From Clostridium swellfunianum (lineage in GTDB: Bacteria; Bacillota; Clostridia; Clostridiales; Clostridiaceae), in contig NZ_JAMOFV010000006.1 of NCBI RefSeq assembly GCF_023656515.1, positions 2,667,957 through 2,731,956 of the forward strand: DNA of 64,000 nt, read 5' to 3'. The notes beneath the pieces are model-generated. The model had not been told where the DNA came from, did not search any database, and saw only the letters and a program-made list of their open reading frames with translations. Made by a program: the position numbers and the translations under genes. Below, one piece after another: positions 56,568 to 64,000 of the stretch. Every line of letters begins with the position of its first letter. The stretch's first letter is position 1.

Positions 56568-58558
56568 TACTTTTCACTCTCCTTTATGTTTTTATCAATT
56601 GTATCCTGTAATTTTTCTAAAACTTCTTCAATGGTTAAGCCACTAAGCTTTGTTCCAGCCATAGTCATGTGACCGCCGCCCCCTAAAGCTTCCATAATTA
56701 CTTGTACATTGACATCACCCAAGGATCTTCCGCTTATAAGTATTTCATCATCTATTCTAACAATAACAAAGGATGCTTGAATACCTGTAATATTTAGCAG
56801 TTCATCCGCTGCTTGGGCAGCCAATACATTATCTTCTATTTCAGGTGGGCATATGGCTACAGCTATTCCATTGTCTACCTTTGCAGACTTAATAATTTCA
56901 GCTTTTTTGAGATAAGTATCCAGATTTTCCGCAAACATTTTTTTAATGTCAATGGTATCTGCACCTAATCTTCTTAAAAAGCCTGCAGCCTCAAAGGTTC
57001 TTACACCAGTTTTAAAATAAAAATTCTTTGTATCAACACAAATTCCTGCAAGAAGCACTTCTGCCTCCTTAGGCTTTATCTTTGGGTTTTCAATCATATA
57101 TTGAAGCATTTCTGTAACAAGCTCCGAAGTTGAAGAGGCATAGGTTTCTATATAGCTTAGCAGTACCCCCTCAACAGCATCTGGCGACCTTCTGTGATGG
57201 TCTATGATTACTATCTTCTTAAAGGCCTTAACAAGCTCATAATCCAATACATATCCTTTATTATGGACATCAACTATAATAAGCAAACTGTCATCGGTTA
57301 AACTTTTACTAGCGGTCTCAGGACTTAAAAAAGTATTAGTATAGTCCTCATCATCCTGAAACTTTTCGAGAGCCACCTTTATTGCTGAATTTCTATTATC
57401 AAGAACTATGGAACAAGGCTTATTCAAAAGCCTAATAGCACTGTTTATGCCTATTGCAGCTCCAAGACAGTCTGTATCAGGATTTTTATGCCCCATAACA
57501 AAAACTCTGTCGCTTCCATTAATCAGGTCTACTAATGCATGAGCTATAACCCTTGCTCTTACCTTTGTTCTCTTTTCAACTTCCTTAGTCTTTCCGCCGT
57601 AGAAGGAAAGCTTCTCTTCATTTTTAACTACAACCTGATCACCACCACGTCCAAGAGCAAGCTCTTTTGCAGATAGTGCAAAATTATAGTTATCCTGTGG
57701 CGTATCTCCATTACGCCCAACACCAGCACTCAAAGTAACAGCTAGTGTATTCCCTAAGTTTATTTCTCTTATGGAATCTAAAATTTCAAATTTCTTTTCG
57801 ATTTCCCCTTGTATATACTTGTCTTGTGTTATCAAAATATACTTATTGTCGGAATACTTCTTGAAAATTGCATTTAGACTTTGACCATAGTTGTTCAACG
57901 TTCTCTCAATCTGAGCAGCTAAAAGAGGTCTCTTATCTTCAACAGTAGTCTTAATAACATCATCCAAGTTATCTACTTCAAGCATCATAACAGAAGCCTT
58001 ATTATCATCCATGCTCTTTTGAAGGTTAATCTGTTCAGTAACCTCATAAAAATAAAGCAACACTATGTTATCCTCGTTACTTATATTTTCAGCAGTATTT
58101 ACTATGCTTGTATATATATCGTAATACTTGTCTTTCAAGTTTATATGTCTAAATTCAGTTCTTTTTTCATTTAGTACCTGTCTTATATTAAATTCCTTAA
58201 TTATGGTTCCAATATTTTTACCTAAAACATCCTCACCGTCAAGCATAGAGGTAGCATTTTGATTATACCAAGCAACATCTCCATTCTCTCCTACTATTAT
58301 AAGTGGGAACGGAAGTTTAATAAGCGTGCTGCTTGTAGCTATATCAAGCTTTGAAGTAAAATCTTCAATAAACTTTTTCCATTCGTCTTTTTTAACCTTT
58401 GAACGCTTTATGTTGTAGATTACTAAGCCACCATAGATAATTAGAGCAGCTATGCCTTCTAAAAAGTGTCCATAGACGAACAGAATCATAATAGCAAACG
58501 CTAGGATAATCATGTAAGCTCTATTTCCGGCATTAAAATAATTATACTTATTATCCAT
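56567..58558 (-). CDS. gdpP: Cyclic-di-AMP phosphodiesterase GdpP
   Basis: Degrades c-di-AMP to pApA at the membrane, tuning potassium and wall homeostasis. 663 residues: two N-terminal TM helices (about 13-50), a PAS domain (70-150), a degenerate GGDEF domain (170-300), then DHH ([30 protein letters not shown]) and DHHA1 with [10 protein letters not shown]. All metal ligands seen. Downstream of yybS, as usual. Confidence 0.96.
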   Translation of the reverse strand: MDNKYNYFNAGNRAYMIILAFAIMILFVYGHFLEGIAALIIYGGLVIYNIKRSKVKKDEWKKFIEDFTSKLDIATSSTLIKLPFPLIIVGENGDVAWYNQNATSMLDGEDVLGKNIGTIIKEFNIRQVLNEKRTEFRHINLKDKYYDIYTSIVNTAENISNEDNIVLLYFYEVTEQINLQKSMDDNKASVMMLEVDNLDDVIKTTVEDKRPLLAAQIERTLNNYGQSLNAIFKKYSDNKYILITQDKYIQGEIEKKFEILDSIREINLGNTLAVTLSAGVGRNGDTPQDNYNFALSAKELALGRGGDQVVVKNEEKLSFYGGKTKEVEKRTKVRARVIAHALVDLINGSDRVFVMGHKNPDTDCLGAAIGINSAIRLLNKPCSIVLDNRNSAIKVALEKFQDDEDYTNTFLSPETASKSLTDDSLLIIVDVHNKGYVLDYELVKAFKKIVIIDHHRRSPDAVEGVLLSYIETYASSTSELVTEMLQYMIENPKIKPKEAEVLLAGICVDTKNFYFKTGVRTFEAAGFLRRLGADTIDIKKMFAENLDTYLKKAEIIKSAKVDNGIAVAICPPEIEDNVLAAQAADELLNITGIQASFVIVRIDDEILISGRSLGDVNVQVIMEALGGGGHMTMAGTKLSGLTIEEVLEKLQDTIDKNIKESEK

Positions 58559-58570
58559 GCTCAGCCCCCT

Positions 58571-59572
58571 TTATCTTTTTAGGACCCTATTTGGATTTAC
58601 TTTTCTAAAATCTATTATCATATCTGCTATGCCAAGGTATAAAAGCGCACTGGCAAATAGAGGATTAAAAGAAACAAACAAAAGAATTAATGTTATTATC
58701 CCATTGGAAAGCTTAAATCTGTTTCTTAAATAATATGCGGCAACAGAAGCTCCAACTATTAAGAAGCTGTACTGCATAATTATTTGACCAGAAGTTAATA
58801 TAGGTCCTCCTAGCGGGAGGTTTTTTGCCTTTAAATACACCCCAAGAGGGATTGGAAGTACTATTAAAGCTCCAGCAAAGCTGTTGATATAAAGTTCAGT
58901 AAATGGAGTCATCTTCTTCATATGGTAACCTAGTCTCTTAAGTACAGCTTTTGCAGTAATGTAATTCAAAAATGCTGAAAAAATTGACTGGAATATTAAA
59001 ATAGATGCAAATGCATTTATTAAAAACTCAGCATTGAACATACTAAACATCGACTCAATCTGTTTAAACTGCTCTTCTGGTACGCCAGCCTTAGAATAGA
59101 AGGACTTGACCATATTAATAGATTCTGTTAAAGCTGAATTCATTTCATTTATGAAGGTCGTAAAAAATTCTGTTAATGTAGTCTTTTGTATTAAAAATAC
59201 AGTTGCAATATAAGTTAATATTGTAGCTATTAAGGACATAACAGCAAGTAAAAACAAGGTGTAGTTCGAGCTTTTGTCTTTTTTTATGCTATAGCCTAAA
59301 GTCAGCCCGGTTAATCCAAAGGATATAGCAGAAAGCAGCGCTTGAATTGGATTAAAAAGCACCGCTGTAATAATAGTACTTACAACTATAGCAGCTGTAG
59401 TTACCTTGATATCGTGACGAATAAATAAAAGTGCTACTGGCACAGGTAAAATTAGCGTTCCCATGAAGGACATAATAGGAACATACCCTGTTATAAGCAT
59501 TAATACAACAATTATAGCTGAAATAATTCCTGCCTCAACTGTAGACTTAGTACTATATTTTCTAGTTTCCAT
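58571..59572 (-). CDS. yybS: YybS-like DUF2232 membrane protein
   Basis: 333 residues with about eight hydrophobic helices (AGIISAIIVVLMLITGYVPI, FMGTLILPVPVALLFI, AFASILIFQSIFSAFLNYI and others). The sequence and its position directly before gdpP-rplI match YybS of Bacillus. Function is unknown; the fold resembles small-molecule transporter membrane subunits. Confidence 0.92.
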   Translation of the reverse strand: METRKYSTKSTVEAGIISAIIVVLMLITGYVPIMSFMGTLILPVPVALLFIRHDIKVTTAAIVVSTIITAVLFNPIQALLSAISFGLTGLTLGYSIKKDKSSNYTLFLLAVMSLIATILTYIATVFLIQKTTLTEFFTTFINEMNSALTESINMVKSFYSKAGVPEEQFKQIESMFSMFNAEFLINAFASILIFQSIFSAFLNYITAKAVLKRLGYHMKKMTPFTELYINSFAGALIVLPIPLGVYLKAKNLPLGGPILTSGQIIMQYSFLIVGASVAAYYLRNRFKLSNGIITLILLFVSFNPLFASALLYLGIADMIIDFRKVNPNRVLKR

Positions 59573-59580
59573 ATCTCATC

Positions 59581-59889
59581 CTATTGCCTTTCTTTTAAGT
59601 GAGTATATAATCTTCTCAAATCATTATCATATTTGTCTTCTTCACTCAGACCTTCCCTTAAATTTTTCTTCATGCTTTCATCCACTGCAGTGTGAGAGTA
59701 ACCTAATCTATCTGCAAGTAAGTATAGTATTATTATTGCCTTGGAAATGCAATCTAATATCGCATCTTGAGCAACATTGCTTCCTTTTGTTAAAAGAGTG
59801 AAAAAATCGCCTATTATTGTAAGTAGTCTTGCTTTATATTGTTCAATTACCTTAACGCTTGACATTATATTAAACTCATCGTTCCTCAC
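59581..59889 (-). CDS. MazG-like protein
   Basis: 102 residues in the alpha-helical MazG-like (dUTPase/MazG) group by general sequence pattern (AILDCISKAIIILYLLADRLG; EEDKYDNDLRRLYTHLKERQ). Typical of the small MazG-like protein near yybS in clostridia. I start it at GTG 59889, seven bases after GGAGGG; the longer frame from TTG 59913 would include the RBS. Activity unproven; the family's metal-binding acidic residues are not obvious here. Confidence 0.72.
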   Translation of the reverse strand: MRNDEFNIMSSVKVIEQYKARLLTIIGDFFTLLTKGSNVAQDAILDCISKAIIILYLLADRLGYSHTAVDESMKKNLREGLSEEDKYDNDLRRLYTHLKERQ

Positions 59890-60170
59890 TTCAATCCCTC
59901 CACAAAACCTCAACTAAGAAGTAACCATTTTCAATAAACCTATAAATCTATTGTAGTGATTTTTAACCATTTATGCAACAATTGATTGTCCTTGCCAGGA
60001 ATTTTATGTAATTTGTTACAATTGAAATTTTACCTTATATATAGTTCATTATCAATTGATAACATATATCTTGTATTCTTTCTCTTAATTTTGTATCAAC
60101 TTCAATATCTGATGCATATAATTCTATTATCAGTTGAAAGTATTAAACCACTTAAAGGGAGACGAATACA

Positions 60171-61058
60171 ATGAACTCTACAAATTATAAAAAAATAAAG
60201 CAGGTCTTATGGGTTATTATGTTTGCAAATTTCGCAGTAGCCCTACTAAAGATTATAATCGGGAGTGCAGTAAAAAGTGCTAGTATAACTGCAGATGGTT
60301 TTCACTCTCTAACAGACGGTTCCTCAAATATTGTGGGGCTCATAGGAATCAGCCTTGCAGCTAAACCAGTAGATAGGGAACACCCTTATGGACATAGAAA
60401 ATTCGAAACTTTGGCTGGGCTTTTTATAGCTGGAATGCTTCTATTTATAGGAGGGAAAATAATAGTTGAAGCTGTTAACAGATTTTTAAATCCTGTTTCT
60501 CTAAATATTGCCTTAGAGAACCTAAGGGCTCTCATTGTCACACTTGCAATTAATATATTTGTCTGCACCTACGAGTATAGTCAGGGTAAAAAATTAAATA
60601 GCTTTATACTCCTATCAGATTCACTTCATACAAGAAGTGATATATATGTATCCATTGGAGTTTTAATTACTTTAGTCTGCATTAAACTTGGACTTCCATC
60701 TATTATAGATCCAATAGCTTCTTTAATAGTATCCTTATTTATACTTCATGCTTCCTATGAAATTTTTAAATCTGCTGGAAGTATATTAGTCGATAAAGCT
60801 GTAATAGACACTGAAAAGATAAAAAATTTAGCCTTGGAATTTGATCAGGTAAAAGGAGTGCATAACATTAGAAGCCGAGGCAGCGAGGATGATGTTTATA
60901 TAGATATGCACATATTAACAGAACCAAATATGAGCGTAGAAAAATCTCATGATTTGATTCATCAGATTGAAAAGAAAATGAGAAAGGAAATAAATAATAA
61001 CCTTCAGGTATTTGTGCATCTAGAACCTTTTTATGATTTGATTAGAAATGCAAAATAA
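60171..61058 (+). CDS. Cation diffusion facilitator family transporter
   Basis: Proton-coupled efflux of divalent metal ions (Zn, Mn, Fe or Co). 295 residues: six TM helices and a cytoplasmic C-domain. The metal-site motifs ADGFHSLTDGSSNIVG (TM2) and LSDSLHTRSDIYVS (TM5) and the EHPYGHRKFE loop are intact. RBS AAAGGGAGAC. Metal specificity cannot be read with confidence. The 257-bp gap upstream shows nothing beyond AT-rich promoter-like sequence. Confidence 0.95.
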   Translation: MNSTNYKKIKQVLWVIMFANFAVALLKIIIGSAVKSASITADGFHSLTDGSSNIVGLIGISLAAKPVDREHPYGHRKFETLAGLFIAGMLLFIGGKIIVEAVNRFLNPVSLNIALENLRALIVTLAINIFVCTYEYSQGKKLNSFILLSDSLHTRSDIYVSIGVLITLVCIKLGLPSIIDPIASLIVSLFILHASYEIFKSAGSILVDKAVIDTEKIKNLALEFDQVKGVHNIRSRGSEDDVYIDMHILTEPNMSVEKSHDLIHQIEKKMRKEINNNLQVFVHLEPFYDLIRNAK

Positions 61059-61117
61059 AAATAGAACAGAAATTATATAACCCAACAAGAAAAACACAGG
61101 AATAGCTTTTTTATTGC

Positions 61118-61159
61118 AACCTAAAAAGTTAACTTTTTAAATTGTTAACTTTTTAGGTT
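61118..61159. terminator. Bidirectional terminator
   Basis: 16-bp perfect stem AACCTAAAAAGTTAAC with a 10-nt loop, between the convergent CDF and ABC-2 genes. Confidence 0.75.
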
Positions 61160-61168
61160 AAAAAACTT

Positions 61169-61996
61169 TTAGTGGCCTCCCAAGATTCCAAGCTCTCTGC
61201 ACTTTCTCTCTACCTTCATAAATATAAAACTTCCAAGTAGTGAGAAACCTATCATAGTTGCAATAATTATAGCAAACTCAGTTTTAAGTGAGAATAAAGG
61301 TATTTGATTTGTTAATATTGCTCTGCTGCTGTCGTAGATATAAGTCATAGGAAGAGCAAAAGATACAAACATGAAACCTCTTGGCAGTACCTTTACCGGA
61401 AAATATCCTCCCGAAAAGGCTGATACTGTGGCATTTGTTATATCAATTATTCCGTTAGCTTCCTTTGCAAGCAGTACTAGGGAGCCTATCACTAAACCTA
61501 GTCCCAACATCCCTATTATTCCAGGAATTAAAAAACCTATAGCCTTAAGAAGCCCTGCATTAAGATTGAAACCAAAGGCAAAGTGACATACAATTCCTGT
61601 TAATATAACTTCAAAGGTAGTAGCACAAAAGTTAAAAATACTTTTGCTTATCATTAGTACAATTCTATTTACAGGTGCGCTCCAATTAGATTCTAAGACA
61701 CCTTGACGCATCTCTTCCTTTAACGAAAAGCCCATTGTCCAAAATACTGTAGCTACATAGGAAGAAATCATGTAGCCTATAACGAGAAAGCTAATATAAT
61801 CTGAGTTGCCTGTATACTTTTCAAAACCCGGAAGTTTTCCATTAACAGAAAAGCTTTTACCCATGAAATAAAAGGGAGTAAGCCACATTATTGGATCAAA
61901 CAGTGTCATAATGAAATTAACTGGATACCTGAAATATATTTTTGCAGTTATTAAAAATCTTGATCTAAATACTATTAGTATATCTTTAAAACTCAT
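61169..61996 (-). CDS. ABC-2 type transporter permease
   Basis: 275 residues with six hydrophobic segments, including FIMTLFDPIMWLTPFYFMG and LLKAIGFLIPGIIGMLGLGLVIG. Contains the ABC-2 feature EEMRQGVLESNWSAPVNRIVLMISK, shared almost unchanged with the adjacent permease (EEQTRGTLESNWLCPINKFDLL), so the two are probably paralogous halves of one heterodimeric exporter. Third gene of the operon with the ATPase at 62844. Confidence 0.92.
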   Translation of the reverse strand: MSFKDILIVFRSRFLITAKIYFRYPVNFIMTLFDPIMWLTPFYFMGKSFSVNGKLPGFEKYTGNSDYISFLVIGYMISSYVATVFWTMGFSLKEEMRQGVLESNWSAPVNRIVLMISKSIFNFCATTFEVILTGIVCHFAFGFNLNAGLLKAIGFLIPGIIGMLGLGLVIGSLVLLAKEANGIIDITNATVSAFSGGYFPVKVLPRGFMFVSFALPMTYIYDSSRAILTNQIPLFSLKTEFAIIIATMIGFSLLGSFIFMKVERKCRELGILGGH

Positions 61997-62010
61997 TGGC
62001 TCACCCCCTC

Positions 62011-62835
62011 CTAAAATCTCTCAAGAGAACCGGATTCTTTAACTTTATTTTCTATAGCCATAAATAGAATTCTTCCTAACATTAGTATTATAAAGCCTTC
62101 TACTAAACACATCATAATATTGAAACTGGCACCTTTTAGTCCTTCTCCATTGACCATAACCTGCCTTGCAGCTTCTATGCCATAGGTAAAAGGGATTCCC
62201 TTTGACAAAAACCTCATCCACTCTGGCATAATAGCTATAGGAAAGGTTATTCCACAAAGTATCATCATAACTCCTCTTGCCACGTTTACAGCCGCATTAG
62301 CTTCCTTAAGCCATAAAATTATACTGGCAAACAAAGCACCTAAGCCGTAAACCCCTGGCATCATTATAATGAATATAAAAACCCATTGAAGTATGCTGCC
62401 TGTAAAGTGTATTCCATAAATAAATCTATATTCTATTACAGATACAAGGGATATAAATACAGCTTGAAATACTGATACAAGGCCACCTCCAATAAGAAGG
62501 TCAAATTTATTTATTGGACAAAGCCAGTTTGACTCAAGTGTTCCTCTTGTCTGCTCTTCTCTAAGGTAGGTGCCAAAGCTCCACATAGTTGTATTTACCC
62601 ACATCCAGGCCATAGTACCTACAACTATAAACCCAGCATAGCTGCCTGTTCCAGTTGCATTTTTAAAGGCCTCTATACCTGACATGTCTGGCCCAGACAA
62701 TCCAATTGCACTCATTATATATAATAATGGAAAGATTAATGGCCAAATTATAAGTTGAATAAACCAAGAAGGATACCTGAGCATTTGTGTTAAGTCCTTT
62801 AAAAAAACCGCATAAATAGTACGAAGTCTTCTCAT
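62011..62835 (-). CDS. ABC-2 type transporter permease
   Basis: 274 residues with six hydrophobic segments. Pairs with the following permease through the shared TLESNW region. The gene lies eight bases after the ATPase and 14 bases before its partner. DrrB/NatB-like layout; the substrate (drug, lipid or ion) is unknown. Confidence 0.92.
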   Translation of the reverse strand: MRRLRTIYAVFLKDLTQMLRYPSWFIQLIIWPLIFPLLYIMSAIGLSGPDMSGIEAFKNATGTGSYAGFIVVGTMAWMWVNTTMWSFGTYLREEQTRGTLESNWLCPINKFDLLIGGGLVSVFQAVFISLVSVIEYRFIYGIHFTGSILQWVFIFIIMMPGVYGLGALFASIILWLKEANAAVNVARGVMMILCGITFPIAIMPEWMRFLSKGIPFTYGIEAARQVMVNGEGLKGASFNIMMCLVEGFIILMLGRILFMAIENKVKESGSLERF

Positions 62836-62843
62836 AGCTCCAC

Positions 62844-63842
62844 CTACTCTCTCAAACTCTTGCCTGTAAGGTGAATAAATACATCCTCAAGAGAAGGCTC
62901 AAGTACATTTATATTTAATATTTGGGATTTGTTTTTAGATATACAGTCTAACAGCTTTTGAATTATAGTATTTCCATTGGTGTGATGTACAGTTAAAGTG
63001 TAGTTTCTTTTCTCAGAGTTGTAATCATTTATGACGTTCTTTATATTTTCAAGTGACTTTATTTCATTGATTAGTTTATCGTCTGCTTTAGTAAGTTCAA
63101 TTTTTATGCTTTTTACTTCGTTAATACTTTTCTTAAGATTTTCAGGAGTATCCAATGCAATTATTTTCCCACCATCTATAATAGCAATTCTATCGCAGAG
63201 AAAATCCGCTTCCTCCATATAGTGAGTAGTTAAAAGCACCGTTCTGCCTTCCTGCTTTATATCCATAATTATTTCTCTTAGATTAAGCGCTGACTGCGGA
63301 TCCAGTCCTAGGGTTGGTTCATCTAGAAGAACCACTGGAGCATTTGGAATTAAGGCCTTACCTAAGGCAACCTTTTGCTTCATACCTGTTGAGAACTTTT
63401 CAACAAGTTCATCTGCTTTTTCTACTAAACCAAGCCTGTTTATTATCTCATCAGCCCTCTTTTTTGCTTCTTTTTTATTGCAACCATAAAGAGAAGCAAA
63501 ATATTCAAGGTTTTCACGAGCCGTAAGCTTCCAATATATACTCCTATCTCCTGCCAGTACAGTACCTATATTTTTAAGTGCCTGCATAGGACTTTTATCT
63601 ACGTCTTTTTCCATAACACATACACTTCCGGAGGTTGGTCTCAAAAGGCCTGTAATCATCTTTATAGTTGTAGTTTTTCCCGCTCCATTTGGACCAAGCA
63701 GACCAAAAATTTCTCCTTTATATATATCAAAACTAACTCCATCTACAGCCTTAAATTCCTTCTTTTCTATAGTTCTAAAAAACTTCTTTTTTCTACTGAT
63801 AAAATACTTTTTTAAATCTTTAACCTCAACAGCTCTCTCCAT
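62844..63842 (-). CDS. ABC transporter ATP-binding protein (exporter type)
   Basis: 332 residues. Walker A GPNGAGKTTTIKMI, Q-loop in IGTVLAGDRSIYWKLT, signature FSTGMKQKVALGKAL (a degenerate LSGGQ), Walker B VVLLDEPTLGLDP and switch TTHYME. The C-terminal extension (240-330) is typical of DrrA/CcmA-type exporters. ATG 63842 is preceded by AAAGGAT. Energises the two ABC-2 permeases downstream. Confidence 0.95.
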   Translation of the reverse strand: MERAVEVKDLKKYFISRKKKFFRTIEKKEFKAVDGVSFDIYKGEIFGLLGPNGAGKTTTIKMITGLLRPTSGSVCVMEKDVDKSPMQALKNIGTVLAGDRSIYWKLTARENLEYFASLYGCNKKEAKKRADEIINRLGLVEKADELVEKFSTGMKQKVALGKALIPNAPVVLLDEPTLGLDPQSALNLREIIMDIKQEGRTVLLTTHYMEEADFLCDRIAIIDGGKIIALDTPENLKKSINEVKSIKIELTKADDKLINEIKSLENIKNVINDYNSEKRNYTLTVHHTNGNTIIQKLLDCISKNKSQILNINVLEPSLEDVFIHLTGKSLRE

Positions 63843-63856
63843 CTCAATACATCCTT

Positions 63857-64000
63857 TTAAATTACTATTTCAACTATGGTTCCATCACTGCTTTTTATGT
63901 CCACTAATTTTAACCCCTTATAGTCCTTTAAAATGTTGAAACCTTTTTTAAGTTCATGTAAATCTACCATATCAATATACTGCTGACTTTCAGCAGGTGC
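63857..64000 (-). CDS. C-terminal end of an unidentified gene (cut by window edge)
   Basis: The last 47 codons of a minus-strand gene, ending in VDIKSSDGTIVEIVI and TAA at 63857-63859, are open to the window edge. It stops 14 bases before the ABC ATPase start, so it is probably the first known member of that operon. The visible part is soluble and charged; too little is seen to name it. Confidence 0.6.
   Translation of the reverse strand, partial: APAESQQYIDMVDLHELKKGFNILKDYKGLKLVDIKSSDGTIVEIVI

Overview
The window comes from a low-GC, endospore-forming Firmicute of the Clostridium type. The support is AT-rich DNA, strong AGGAGG ribosome binding sites, a T-box upstream of serS, the rplI-gdpP-yybS neighbourhood with a spore-associated Lon-like protease next to dnaB, and a complete lysine-fermentation gene set. 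No insertion sequence, prophage or CRISPR array was seen.

Layout. (1) 1-24,400 is a carbohydrate region. It holds a CUT1-type sugar ABC transporter (1-2851, its last permease cut by the window edge) next to a large GH2 beta-galactosidase (3052-6123), a second GH2 beta-galactosidase with a divergent AraC regulator (10789-14675), a YesMN-type two-component system divergent from a second CUT1 transporter (14727-21727), and a GH123/DUF4091-like hydrolase with its own AraC regulator (21752-24387). Between them lie a DUF975 membrane protein, a DppA-type D-aminopeptidase, an LD-carboxypeptidase, a metallophosphoesterase and small proteins. The second transporter's binding-protein gene carries an in-frame TAG. 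(2) 24,400-30,100 holds serS behind a T-box, an acetyltransferase, a DUF3810 protein, a TagA/WecG glycosyltransferase and unknown genes. (3) 30,128-39,058 is an eight-gene lysine-fermentation operon (kal-kce-kdd-kamA-kamB-kamC-kamD-kamE) behind a strong promoter and a lysine riboswitch, whose expression platform looks like an ON switch. (4) 39,377-40,797 holds an HD-domain protein, a mini protein-kinase-like protein and a 53-residue protein. (5) 40,850-49,406 is a compact four-gene operon: a secreted/anchored VWA protein, a tubulin/FtsZ-like GTPase homologue, a large two-TM protein with a similar N-terminus, and a membrane-anchored transglutaminase-like cysteine protease homologue. This is the least described system here and the best candidate for new biology. 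(6) 49,679-64,000 is mostly housekeeping: Na/Pi cotransporter, tRNA-Thr, EAL-HDOD protein, dnaB, lonC, rplI, gdpP, yybS, a MazG-like protein, a CDF transporter and an ABC-2 exporter.

How it fits together. The sugar genes form several import-and-cleave modules, each with its own regulatory signature: a shared TTTTACTA-N7-TAGTAAAA operator and a cre-like site for the first transporter/lacZ pair, a direct-repeat site for the AraC/lacZ2 pair, and YesMN for the second transporter. The kam operon covers lysine to acetoacetate plus 3-aminobutyryl-CoA, then crotonyl-CoA, with KamB/KamC as the probable reactivase of the B12 aminomutase. The CoA-transferase step is not in the window.

Sequence oddities. 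A 45-46 bp tandem repeat family carries its own Shine-Dalgarno and sits directly upstream of four genes; one array has become the C-terminus of KamC. Nine 8-bp repeats separate kce and kdd. Three genes look broken by single-base events: kamC (N-terminus), the 10466 gene and the 14727-16268 binding protein. All assignments are from reading the sequence; no database search was possible.
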